DNA of 25,287 nucleotides. It comes from JAQVYV01 sp964507305. GTDB lineage: Bacteria; Bacillota; Clostridia; Saccharofermentanales; UBA5734. The notes beneath the pieces were generated by a model. That model was not told the origin of the DNA. It saw nothing but the letters and a program-made list of their open reading frames with translations, and searched no databases. Where the stretch lies: the NCBI GenBank assembly GCA_964507305.1, contig CAZDPQ010000029.1, positions 1 through 25,287 of the forward strand, written 5' to 3'. The position numbers and the translations under genes were made by a program. Positions 17,563 to 25,287 of the stretch are shown here, piece by piece; within the stretch, counting starts at the first letter, position 1, and every line of letters starts with the position of its first letter.

Positions 17563-17591
17563 ATTATAAATGTGTTCGCTTCGTTCGTCAA
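17563..17591 (-). promoter_or_regulatory. recA promoter
   Basis: On the minus strand TTGACG (17591-17586) and TATAAT (17568-17563) are separated by exactly 17 nt. Transcription should begin near 17556, within the SOS box. Confidence 0.88.
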
Positions 17592-17722
17592 CCATCCTGT
17601 TTCCGACAATAATTTTCAATCAAAAACAGAATGCGACACCCCGTATTTTTGCCGGAAAGGGTGCCTTCCGGGTCACGGGGACGGTGCGCACGGGTCTCCT
17701 CAGGGTCTGTGCATCCCGGCCG

Positions 17723-19312
17723 TCACCGGCCCGGAAGCCCGACCGCGGCCGCGGCCTTCCGGACGATCGCCCACGGCTCTTTCATCTGCAACAGCAGCGC
17801 GGCGGCAAAATATGCGCCCGCACCGGTCAGCGCCTTGACGGCAAGGATCGCGAGCTGGGCGATCTTGTTTCCGGAATCCCATCCCGGAAGATCGATTGCC
17901 CACAGGGCAAAGGCCGCCGCTCCCGCGCAGACGGCCGATTTGACGAGGAATTGCGGGATCTTGCGCGGCATGAAGTCCCGGTATCCCCGCAGGAACAGCG
18001 CGTACAGGAGCCCCGCGCTGATGATGCTTGAAAAGGCATACGCCATCGGCATGCTGACCGCGCCGAACGGCGAGAACCGCGTCAGGACAAAGCAGAAAAG
18101 CGTGTTCGTTCCGAGCGTGATGAGCCCGTTGAGGAGCGGGATCTTCGTCTTTCCCACCGAATAAAAGGACATGTTCAGCAGGTAGTTGACACTCTGGCAG
18201 ATCATGGCGATGCAGTACCAGGAAAGCATCGACGCCGTCAGCGCGATGCTGCCCGCGGCAATGTTCCCGCTGCCCCACTGGAAGATCCCGCGGATCACCT
18301 CGCGGTTCAGCATAGCGAAAATGACCGCGGAAGGGATGATCAGGAAAAGCGTGACGCGGAATGCCCGGGTCAGGACGGTGGAAAAGTCCTTCCGCTCGTC
18401 CGCCGCGAAGTGGCCGGAAAGCGTCGGCAGCATGACGCCCCCGACGGCGACGGCGAATACGCCGTACGGCAGCTGCCAGGTCGTGATCGCGAAGCGCAGG
18501 CTGGTCAGCGATCCGTCATCATAAAAGTTCGTGAAACCGGACAGGATGATCAGGTTGATCTGAACGATCGATGCCGAGATCAGCGTCGGGATCGCCAGCT
18601 TCACCAGGCGGCGGAAGCCCTTGTTGCGGATGTCCAGGGACGGGATGTAATGATTGAGGTGACGGCCGGCGAAGGCGAACTGCATGATGAAGTAGACGCA
18701 CGCGCTGAGCAGGACGCCGAACGCGACATTCCGCACGCCCGCGGCGGTTTTGTTCCCGAACAGCAGCATCGCGGACACGACGCAGAGGTTGTAGACGACG
18801 GGGCCCATCGCGGCGGCCGTGAATTCCTTGTAGGCGTTCAGGATCCCGATCGAAAGGGCTGCGAGCATCATGAAGAACACCTGGGGGAACAGGATGCGCG
18901 ACACCGATACGGCAAGGTCGATCGTCTCCCGGGATTTATCGCCCGAAAAGAGCGGCAGGACCGCAGGGATGGCGAATTCGCTGATCGCCACGGCGGCCAG
19001 CATGACAAGAGCGGTCACATTGATGAAGATGCTGACGCTCCGCCAGGTTTTCTTTTCATTGTCCTGATAGATCGCGCCGGACAGCATCGGGGTGACGGCC
19101 GCCTGGATCGAGCCGCCCACCAGAAGCTGGTACACAAGATCCGGCACCATGAAGCCGAGGATGTAGGCGTCCGAAAGGGTGCCGAATCCGATTCGCGACG
19201 GGATCAGCATCTCGCGGAGCTGCCCGGTGACCTTGCTGAGGACAAGGGCGATCATCACGATGAACGTGGCCCGCGCCGCGCTTCTTCCGGATCCCGAGGC
19301 TGGCTTATCCAT
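17723..19312 (-). CDS. murJ: Lipid II flippase MurJ (MviN family)
   Basis: MurJ flips the peptidoglycan precursor lipid II across the cytoplasmic membrane. The 529 residues are almost entirely hydrophobic helices with short charged loops, consistent with about 13-14 membrane spans. The N-terminal segment LSKVTGQLREMLIPSRIGFGTLSDAYILGFMVPDL is the family hallmark, with the G-x-x-R-E element and the D-A-y/f helix. LTSLRFAITTWQLPYGVFAVAVGGVMLPTLS in the middle is also characteristic. The start codon overlaps the cinA stop by 8 nt; the nearest strong ribosome binding site (GAGGAGG) is 13 nt away, which is long. No clear terminator follows the stop before the recA promoter. Confidence 0.95.
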   Translation of the reverse strand: MDKPASGSGRSAARATFIVMIALVLSKVTGQLREMLIPSRIGFGTLSDAYILGFMVPDLVYQLLVGGSIQAAVTPMLSGAIYQDNEKKTWRSVSIFINVTALVMLAAVAISEFAIPAVLPLFSGDKSRETIDLAVSVSRILFPQVFFMMLAALSIGILNAYKEFTAAAMGPVVYNLCVVSAMLLFGNKTAAGVRNVAFGVLLSACVYFIMQFAFAGRHLNHYIPSLDIRNKGFRRLVKLAIPTLISASIVQINLIILSGFTNFYDDGSLTSLRFAITTWQLPYGVFAVAVGGVMLPTLSGHFAADERKDFSTVLTRAFRVTLFLIIPSAVIFAMLNREVIRGIFQWGSGNIAAGSIALTASMLSWYCIAMICQSVNYLLNMSFYSVGKTKIPLLNGLITLGTNTLFCFVLTRFSPFGAVSMPMAYAFSSIISAGLLYALFLRGYRDFMPRKIPQFLVKSAVCAGAAAFALWAIDLPGWDSGNKIAQLAILAVKALTGAGAYFAAALLLQMKEPWAIVRKAAAAVGLPGR

Positions 19313-20600
19313 AGGCTTCGAGCGACCTCCTCAGCAAGTCATATGCGTGCAGCAGCGTCACTTTGCGGATCCGCGAACGGCTCCCCCTGAGGCGGAGTTC
19401 CTGCGCGCGGACCCCGTCCGGACCGGCGATACCGATATATACCAGACCGACCGGCTTCTCCGGAGTGCCTCCGCCGGGGCCGGCGATGCCTGTTGCGGAA
19501 ACCGCGAAATCCGTATGGAACAGCCTCCTGCAGCCATCCGCCATCGCTTCGGCTGTCCGGAGGCTCACGGCGCCGTCCTGCTCGAGCAGGCTGCCGGGCA
19601 CCCCCAGGATCTGTTTTTTCGCCTCGTTCGAGTACGCGGTCACGCCTCCGCGGAACACCGCGGATGCGCCGGGAAAATCGGTGATGGCCGTGCCGAGCAT
19701 CCCGCCCGTGCAGGATTCGGCGAACGAAACCGTCAGTCCGCGCGAGCGCAGGGCGTCGAAAACGACTTCGGGCAGCGTGCGGCTGCCGATTTCATAGATA
19801 TATTCGCCGAGCCTCCCGCGGATCTCCTCCATCGTCGAGGCCAGAACCGTCTCATCCTGTCCGTGCCCGCCCGCGGAGCCTTCCGTCGTCAGGGACACGC
19901 GGAACATGCACTCCCCCTCCGAGCAATAGGGCGCCACGGTGGGGTTAGAGGATGAATCGATGATGTCGCGGATCTTCTGCTCCGCGGCCGATTCGCCAAT
20001 GCCGAAAAGCCTGATGTATTCGGAGCGGATCCGGACCGGCGCCCGGCCGCGCAGATAGATGCGCATTGCCTCGGCGAACATGGGCTGCATCTCATGCGGC
20101 GGCCCCGGCAGCAGCACAAGAGCTTTCGGCATTCCGAACGCGCCTCCGTCTTCCGTCTCGATGATCGCGCCCGGCGCCGTGCCGGCCCGGTTCGGAAGCA
20201 CCGTGCAGCCCTCCGGCAGAAGCGCCTGCTTCAGGTTGGAAGCGGGCATCTCCCTGCCGAGATGATGGAAATATCCGCGGATGTGCTCCGCCGATCCCTT
20301 GTCTTCGACCAACCTGAGGCCGGCCGTTTCGGCCGCGGCCGCCATCGTGATATCGTCCGCCGTCGGACCCAGACCGCCCGTCAGGATCACGGCATCGCTT
20401 CTGCCGAGTGCCAGCCGGATCGCCTCGGCAAGCCTGCCGGGGTTGTCCCCGACCACGGATTGGCGGTAGGACGGGATCCCCGCCGCAGCCAGCTCCCTGG
20501 CGATGTACGCGGCGTTGGTATTGACGATCTGTCCCATCAGGAGCTCCGTCCCGACGCACAGGATCTCCGCGGAACCGATTTTCTCCAGCCGTTCAGGCAT
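19305..20600 (-). CDS. cinA: CinA family protein (competence/damage-inducible protein, nicotinamide-nucleotide amidase)
   Basis: CinA proteins join a molybdopterin-binding-like domain, linked to ADP-ribose or pyridine nucleotide hydrolysis, to a C-terminal nicotinamide-mononucleotide deamidase (PncC-like) domain. The 431 residues show the first domain at about 10-175 with GTELLMGQIVNTN (17-29) and TGGLGPTADDIT (74-85). The second spans about 275-425 with ESCTGG at 295-300, GGVTAYSNEAK and SATGIAGPGGGTPEKPVGLV. I chose the ATG at 20600, where GGAGG is 8 nt upstream and the product begins MPERLEKIGSAEIL. The frame reads 24 codons further into the low-complexity tail of the upstream gene. It overlaps the ygiQ 3' end by 8 nt and lies in the same run as murJ, close to recA as in many Firmicutes. 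Confidence 0.95.
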   Translation of the reverse strand: MPERLEKIGSAEILCVGTELLMGQIVNTNAAYIARELAAAGIPSYRQSVVGDNPGRLAEAIRLALGRSDAVILTGGLGPTADDITMAAAAETAGLRLVEDKGSAEHIRGYFHHLGREMPASNLKQALLPEGCTVLPNRAGTAPGAIIETEDGGAFGMPKALVLLPGPPHEMQPMFAEAMRIYLRGRAPVRIRSEYIRLFGIGESAAEQKIRDIIDSSSNPTVAPYCSEGECMFRVSLTTEGSAGGHGQDETVLASTMEEIRGRLGEYIYEIGSRTLPEVVFDALRSRGLTVSFAESCTGGMLGTAITDFPGASAVFRGGVTAYSNEAKKQILGVPGSLLEQDGAVSLRTAEAMADGCRRLFHTDFAVSATGIAGPGGGTPEKPVGLVYIGIAGPDGVRAQELRLRGSRSRIRKVTLLHAYDLLRRSLEAYG

Positions 20601-22647
20601 CCTGCAATCCTCCGCTTCCGCCATTGCCTCCGTCTCCGTCTCCGTCTCCGTGCCGTCCTTTTCCGCTTTCACGCCTGCGCCTGCTTTCCGTCCTCACCGT
20701 GTCCCGTACGGCGGACCTTCCGCCGCCGTTTCCGGCCTTCCGCCCTGTCCCGCCGGCGCTCCGGCCCGGCGGGATCAGGCATCCGGGCCCGGTCCCTATG
20801 AGATCGGTCCTTCCTGCCAGGGCAAGCGCCTTTTCGACGAGCCTGCGGTTTTCGGGCTTCGCGAACTGCAGCAGCGCCCGCTGCATCGCCTTCTCCTCCC
20901 GGTCCGGCACATGGACCCTCTCAAAGGTCAGCGGGTCGATCCCCGTGTAATACATGACCGTGGAAACCGTGCCGGGCGTGGGATAAAAATCCTGGACCTG
21001 CCGCGGCATGACCTTCCCGCGTTTGATGTGGACAGCCAGTTCGACCGCATCGGCGAGGGTCGACCCGGGATGGCCCGATATCAGGTACGGGACGAGGAAT
21101 TGCTGCCTGCCGAGGCTTTTGTTTTCGGACTCGAAGGCCGCCCTGAACTCCTCATACACCGCTGCTCCGGGCTTGCCCATGCGCTTCAGCACATTGTCGG
21201 AAACATGCTCCGGGGCGACCTTCAGCTGTCCGCTGATATGGTGCGCGCACAGCTCATGCAGGAAGGTGCGGTCGGGATCCGCCATGATGTAATCGAAACG
21301 GACACCGGATCGGATGAAAACCTTTTTCACATGTGGAAGCGCGCGGACCTTGCGGAGGACCTCGAGGTATTCCCTGTGGCTGACCTTGAGGTTCGGGCAG
21401 ATCGCGGGGCTCATGCAGGCACGGTCCCGGCAGGACGAACCGCTGCGCTGCCGGTCGCATCCGGCGGCGTAAAAATCGGCCGTGGGCCCGCCGACATCGT
21501 GGATGTAGCCTTTGAATCCGGGATCGCGGGTGATTTTCTCCGCCTCTTCGAGGATCGACCGCTCGCTGCGGCTCTGTACGATCCGGCCCTGATGGAAGGT
21601 GATGGCGCAGAAATGGCAGCCGCCGAAGCATCCGCGGTGCGATGTGATGCTGAAGGAAACCTCGTCGATCGAAGGCACCCCGCCCTTTGCCCGATACATA
21701 TCGTGATACCGCCGTTCGAATGGCAGCGCATAGATCCTGTCCATTTCGCGGACTGTCAAGGGCATGGACGGGGGATTCTGCAGGAGGTATTTTCCGCCGT
21801 GCCGCTGGATCAGCGTCCTTCCGGTCTTCGGGTCCTGCTCGTCATACTGTGCGCGAAACGAAAGCGCATAGGCAAACTTGTCCGATGCCGCTTTCTCAAA
21901 GGACGGGAGCAGGAGAAAATCCCCGCTTTGCGGCAGCGATGCCTGCCGCGGCGTCTCGATGCCGTCCGCTTCTGTGCCTGTCCGGTCCGGGTCGCCGGCG
22001 CCGGCGAGGAACTCTGCAGCGGCTTTCGGCAATTCTTCTTTCTTTAAAAGGACGCAGGTCCCCGGCAGGGAATGGATCCGCCGGACATTCACCCCTTTGG
22101 ATAAAAGCCCTGCGATCGCCGTGATCGGCTTTTCGCCCATCCCGTAGACCAGGATGTCCGCTCCGCAATCCTGGAGGATGCTGGCGCGGACTTTATCCGA
22201 CCAGTAATCATAATGCGCGAACCGGCGCAGGCTCGCCTCGACGCCGCCGACCACCAGGGGAATGTCCCCGAATTGCCCGCGCACGGCCCTGCAGTAAACC
22301 GTGAGCGCCCTGTCCGGCCGGATATTGCCCAAGCCGCCGGGCGAATACCTGTCATCGCTGCGGCGCCTGCGGGCCGCTGTGTAATTGTTGACCATGGAAT
22401 CCACGACGCCGGAGGACACGAACACCCCGTACCGCGGCTTCCCCATGCCCATCAGCGAATCCTCCGAAGCAACGGCGGGCTGGGGGCATACGCCGATCCG
22501 ATATCCCTCGCTCTCGAGGACTCTTGTCAGGATGGCGGCGCCGAACGAGGGGTGGTCCACATAGGCGTCGCCCGTGATGAACAGGAAATCCAGTTCATCC
22601 CAGCCTCTGGCCTCCATTTCGCTTCGGTTCACGGGCAGCAGGGGCAT
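20593..22647 (-). CDS. ygiQ: YgiQ family radical SAM protein (UPF0313)
   Basis: This is a radical SAM enzyme of the YgiQ family, whose biochemical role is not established to my knowledge. The 684 residues begin with a family-specific N-terminal domain (LDFLFITGDAYVDHPSFG at about 19-36). The iron-sulfur motif is C340-x3-C344-x2-C347 in HRGCFGGCHFCAITFHQGR. VGGPTADFY, RSGVRFDYI and APEHVSDNVLKRMGKPG follow in the SAM barrel, then VQDFYPTPGTVSTVMYYTG. The C-terminal tail of about 60 residues is rich in Gly, Arg, Ser and Asp and ends in a GDGDGDGG-type repeat encoded by a hexanucleotide tandem. It starts 1 nt after the ftsK stop, with its ribosome binding site inside the ftsK end, and overlaps cinA. 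Confidence 0.95.
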   Translation of the reverse strand: MPLLPVNRSEMEARGWDELDFLFITGDAYVDHPSFGAAILTRVLESEGYRIGVCPQPAVASEDSLMGMGKPRYGVFVSSGVVDSMVNNYTAARRRRSDDRYSPGGLGNIRPDRALTVYCRAVRGQFGDIPLVVGGVEASLRRFAHYDYWSDKVRASILQDCGADILVYGMGEKPITAIAGLLSKGVNVRRIHSLPGTCVLLKKEELPKAAAEFLAGAGDPDRTGTEADGIETPRQASLPQSGDFLLLPSFEKAASDKFAYALSFRAQYDEQDPKTGRTLIQRHGGKYLLQNPPSMPLTVREMDRIYALPFERRYHDMYRAKGGVPSIDEVSFSITSHRGCFGGCHFCAITFHQGRIVQSRSERSILEEAEKITRDPGFKGYIHDVGGPTADFYAAGCDRQRSGSSCRDRACMSPAICPNLKVSHREYLEVLRKVRALPHVKKVFIRSGVRFDYIMADPDRTFLHELCAHHISGQLKVAPEHVSDNVLKRMGKPGAAVYEEFRAAFESENKSLGRQQFLVPYLISGHPGSTLADAVELAVHIKRGKVMPRQVQDFYPTPGTVSTVMYYTGIDPLTFERVHVPDREEKAMQRALLQFAKPENRRLVEKALALAGRTDLIGTGPGCLIPPGRSAGGTGRKAGNGGGRSAVRDTVRTESRRRRESGKGRHGDGDGDGGNGGSGGLQDA
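20628..20651. repeat. Hexanucleotide tandem repeat (CTCCGT)x4
   Basis: Four exact CTCCGT units on the plus strand encode Gly-Asp dipeptides at the C-terminus of YgiQ in the minus-strand frame. They lie about 28 nt upstream of the cinA start. Because the unit is 6 bp, changes in copy number would leave both reading frames intact. Confidence 0.8.
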
Positions 22648-22648
22648 C

Positions 22649-25162
22649 TCATCCGCCTTCCCGGGCCTTGAATTCCGCCCACTGCTCGCGGCTGATGAGG
22701 ACTTTCCGCGGCTTGCTGCCCTCGAAGCCCCCGACGAATTTCTTTTCCTGCATCCGGTCGATCAGGCGGGCGGCTCTCGGATAGCCGACATTCATCCTGC
22801 GCTGGAGCAGCGAGATCGACGCGTACCCGGCCTCCACCACGATCGACACCGCGTTCATGAACAGCTCGTCCTCCTCTGCGGCATCTTCTTCGCTTCCGGC
22901 AGCCTGGACGGATGAATCGATCGCCTCGGCGGCGCTTTCGTCGTATCGGCTCAGATTTTGACCCTTTAGAAAATCGGTGACGCGCTCCACTTCCTTGTCT
23001 GTCACGAAGGCTCCCTGCGCGCGGATCGGCTTGGACGCGCCGACCGGGAAATACAGCATGTCGCCCTTGCCGAGGAGCTTTTCGGCGCCCCCGCAGTCGA
23101 GGATCGTGCGCGAATCGACCTGGGACGACACGGCAAACGAGATCCTCGACGGAACGTTGGCCTTGATGACACCGGTGATGACATCGACCGACGGCCGCTG
23201 CGTGGCGATGATCAGATGGATCCCGGCTGCCCTGGCCATGGCCGTCAGCCGCGCGATGGCGTCCTCGACCTCATTGGGCGCGGTGGCCATGAGGTCGGAC
23301 AGCTCGTCGATGACCAGCACGATCAGCGGCAGCTTCTCATAGCCGCCCGACATGGCGGCCGCATTGTACGAATGGATCTCGCGCACCGATTGCTCGGCGA
23401 ACAGGGCATACCGGCGGGTCATCTCGTTGACGGCCCACAGGAGCGTGTTGGCGGCTTTCTTCGGATGGGTCACGACCGGCGCGAGCAGATGCGGGATCCC
23501 GTTGTAGGCAATGAGCTCGACGACCTTGGGGTCGATCAGCAACAGCTTGACCTCGTCGGGCGATGCCTTGTACAGCATGCTGATGAGGATGGAGTTGAGG
23601 CAGACGGATTTGCCGGATCCGGTCGCGCCCGCAATGAGCAGATGCGGCATCCGGGCGATGTCGCAGATGACCGGATTGCCCGGGATGTCGCGGCCCAGGA
23701 CCGCCGAGATCGGCGACGACGCGTTGCGGAACTCGGGCGATTCGATCAGGCGCCGGAGCGACACGGGCGTGATCTCGTTGTTCGGGATCTCGATGCCGAT
23801 CGCGGATTTGCCGGGGATCGGCGCCTCGATGCGGACGCCCATGGCCGCCAGGTTGAGCGCGATGTCGTCGGCGAGCGACACGATCTTGCTAACCTTGACG
23901 CCGGAACCGGGAGTCAGCTCGAAGCGCGTGATGACCGGGCCGGTGGTGATGTTGATGACCCGGGCGGCGATCCCGAAGCTCTCCAGGGTCTTCTCCAGCT
24001 TTTTGCCCAGGGCCTGGATGGCAAACATATCGTTTCGGACAGCCTTGCCTCCCTCGGTGTTCAGCAGCTCAATGGAGGGGAAAACATAGGGCCTGCGGGG
24101 ATAGCTGTCTTCGCCGTCTTCGTCCGCTTCCTTCGCTGCATGGTGTCCGCGGTCCCCCTTCGCATCGGCAGAGGCCTCCCCCGCATGCAGGATTGTCCTG
24201 CGGATCCCTTCCGGCGTTCCCGCCGCGGCGCCGCCCGGCAGCCCGACATGGCGGATGCCGGCAGGCAGATCCACATTCGGATCCGCGATCCCGATCCCGT
24301 CGTCCTTTTCCTCATCCGCATCCACGCGGGCATCATCCGACGCGGTCGACGCGGCCGCTGCCGGAAAACCGGCCCGCTCCTCCCTTTCGATGTCCTTGCC
24401 GCTCTCCGCGCCGTCCGCGGATTTTCCCGAGCCCCGGAGAAACCTGGGCAGGGCGAACGACCCGGCGGTGGTCTTCGGAGCTGTCTCCTTCGAGTCGCCG
24501 ACCACCATGTTGTAATCCTGCGAGGGCTGGGTCTTCGCGCTTTCGCGGATCGTCTCCACCGTCTGGCGGAGGGCATTGTCCATGGTGTCGCGGGTCTTGG
24601 TGATGACACGCGAGATCGAGATGTTGAAAACGATCACGATTTCAGCCAGGGCGATCGTGAAAAGGATGATCAGCGCGCCGATCTTGTTGGCGATCGAGAC
24701 GAACGAATACGCCACCGCACCGCCGACCAGTCCGCCGGTCCAGGAAGTGGCATTTTCGCCGGCCCCGAACCCGTGGATCCCCGTGTACCAAAGATACCGG
24801 AGCCCGTCGAAGGCCGTCAGACGGCCGGCGTAGGCTTCACAGGCTTCCTTGAAGGTTCCGTACGGCACCGCGAAGACATGGATGATGGCGGACACGGTGA
24901 TCAGGAGCACCGTTACATAAAACAGCCGGATCCGCGTCACGCGCCCTTCGCGTTCGATCAGGTAATCCAGAGACATGTAGAAAAGGATCAGCGGGATGGC
25001 ATTGGCCGTGATGCCCAGCAGACCGCGGCAGGCCCCGCGGAGGATCGCGCCCATCGCGCCGGTCCTGTCGCCGAGGTAGAAGGCGGCGGCGAAAATCAGC
25101 GCAGCCGCCAGATAAAAGATCCCGGTGATTTCCTTTCTGGAGTCCACTTTTTTCGATGCCAT
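22649..25162 (-). CDS. ftsK: DNA translocase FtsK/SpoIIIE
   Basis: FtsK/SpoIIIE is a septum-anchored DNA pump that clears or segregates chromosomes during division or sporulation. The 837 residues show membrane helices at about 12-30, 49-68, 80-99, 143-160 and 161-183. An acidic, Gly/Ala-rich low-complexity linker follows at about 215-355. The motor domain has Walker A AGATGSGKS at 511-519 and Walker B IVLVIDELSDLM around 614-624, then SSQVDSRTILDCGGAEKLLG. The C-terminal gamma winged-helix domain, which reads the polar DNA sequences, spans about 768-837 with ISLLQRRMNVGYPRAARLIDRM. The ATG at 25162 has AAGGGG about 8 nt upstream. It starts 11 nt after an upstream partial gene and 1 nt precedes ygiQ, so it belongs to the same transcript. 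Confidence 0.97.
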   Translation of the reverse strand: MASKKVDSRKEITGIFYLAAALIFAAAFYLGDRTGAMGAILRGACRGLLGITANAIPLILFYMSLDYLIEREGRVTRIRLFYVTVLLITVSAIIHVFAVPYGTFKEACEAYAGRLTAFDGLRYLWYTGIHGFGAGENATSWTGGLVGGAVAYSFVSIANKIGALIILFTIALAEIVIVFNISISRVITKTRDTMDNALRQTVETIRESAKTQPSQDYNMVVGDSKETAPKTTAGSFALPRFLRGSGKSADGAESGKDIEREERAGFPAAAASTASDDARVDADEEKDDGIGIADPNVDLPAGIRHVGLPGGAAAGTPEGIRRTILHAGEASADAKGDRGHHAAKEADEDGEDSYPRRPYVFPSIELLNTEGGKAVRNDMFAIQALGKKLEKTLESFGIAARVINITTGPVITRFELTPGSGVKVSKIVSLADDIALNLAAMGVRIEAPIPGKSAIGIEIPNNEITPVSLRRLIESPEFRNASSPISAVLGRDIPGNPVICDIARMPHLLIAGATGSGKSVCLNSILISMLYKASPDEVKLLLIDPKVVELIAYNGIPHLLAPVVTHPKKAANTLLWAVNEMTRRYALFAEQSVREIHSYNAAAMSGGYEKLPLIVLVIDELSDLMATAPNEVEDAIARLTAMARAAGIHLIIATQRPSVDVITGVIKANVPSRISFAVSSQVDSRTILDCGGAEKLLGKGDMLYFPVGASKPIRAQGAFVTDKEVERVTDFLKGQNLSRYDESAAEAIDSSVQAAGSEEDAAEEDELFMNAVSIVVEAGYASISLLQRRMNVGYPRAARLIDRMQEKKFVGGFEGSKPRKVLISREQWAEFKAREGG

Positions 25163-25173
25163 AACCGATCCCC

Positions 25174-25287
25174 TTATAACAGATTGAATTTCGCCGCGGT
25201 CCGCAGGATCGCCACGATGGTTTTCGCGTCGGAGATCACGCCTTTTTCAACCATCTCGACGCAGCGCGCCAGCGGGAATTTCTCACA
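25174..25287 (-). CDS. C-terminal fragment, probable Nudix hydrolase (ADP-ribose pyrophosphatase-like)
   Basis: Only the last 37 residues are in the window; the frame enters from the right edge and stops at TAA (25176-25174). The tail reads MVEKGVISDAKTIVAILRTA, which resembles the C-terminal segment G-x-I-x-D-A-K-T-I found in Firmicutes ADP-ribose pyrophosphatases of the Nudix family. The Nudix box itself is outside the window, so the call rests on a short match. The ftsK gene follows after 11 nt, so the two are likely co-transcribed. Confidence 0.55.
   Translation of the reverse strand, partial: CEKFPLARCVEMVEKGVISDAKTIVAILRTAAKFNLL

Noticed and set aside
17652..17671. A hairpin next to a T-run between murJ and recA as a murJ terminator
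   Set aside because: The T-run lies on the wrong side: on the minus strand, the direction of murJ transcription, the stem is followed by CAAAAATACG rather than T.
20503..22047. A 514-codon plus-strand frame antisense to ygiQ and the start of cinA
   Set aside because: Same reason: it lies opposite the radical SAM gene, and its translation shows no domain.

Overview
The window is a GC-rich (by eye a little under 60% G+C) stretch of chromosome, probably from a Gram-positive bacterium of the Firmicutes/Clostridia type. The evidence for this is a T-box leader ahead of valS, a Gram-positive LexA/SOS box (GAAC-N4-GTTC) at recA, strong AGGAGG-type ribosome binding sites, primary-sigma promoters close to TTGACA-N17-TATAAT, a BcrA-like ABC transporter next to a sensor kinase, and a recA-recX and rnc-smc-ftsY gene order. 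I cannot name the genus from sequence alone. All genes but one lie on the minus strand, so transcription runs from high to low coordinates. I saw no mobile element, CRISPR array, rRNA or tRNA.

Layout in the direction of transcription. (1) 25287-17723: the tail of a probable Nudix hydrolase, then ftsK/spoIIIE, a YgiQ-type radical SAM protein, cinA and the lipid II flippase murJ. These are tightly packed, with gaps of 1-11 nt or overlaps of 8 nt, so they are likely one operon. (2) 17591-13872: recA with its own promoter and SOS box, then recX, rimO and pgsA, again packed or overlapping. (3) 13736-13354: acpP as a single-gene unit with its own promoter and terminator, and with a palindromic site further upstream. 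(4) 13332-8032: rnc, smc, ftsY. (5) 7954-7550: secG with its own promoter and a terminator shared with the convergent plus-strand gene. (6) 7298-7528, plus strand: a small HPr-like protein that lacks the catalytic histidine. (7) 7209-3887: a promoter, a valine T-box riboswitch, a small two-helix membrane protein and valS. (8) 3728-1: an exported protein of unknown function, a BcrA-like ABC ATPase, its membrane permease, and a sensor histidine kinase cut off by the window edge.

Most of the window is core housekeeping: DNA segregation (FtsK, SMC), recombination (RecA/RecX), membrane insertion and secretion (FtsY, SecG), envelope precursors (MurJ, PgsA, ACP), ribosome and RNA modification or processing (RimO, RNase III) and translation (ValS). 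The accessory part is region 8, an exported protein plus transporter plus kinase module of the kind that often senses or exports membrane-active compounds. The less ordinary signals are a perfect 15-bp inverted repeat inside that module, the unannotated membrane protein between the T-box and valS, the histidine-less HPr, and two candidate operators (upstream of acpP and at secG). I did not find a clearly novel large system. Several reading frames extend upstream of the likely true start, and I moved the starts of smc, recA, recX, rnc, cinA, the exported protein and the ABC ATPase on the basis of ribosome binding sites and family alignments.
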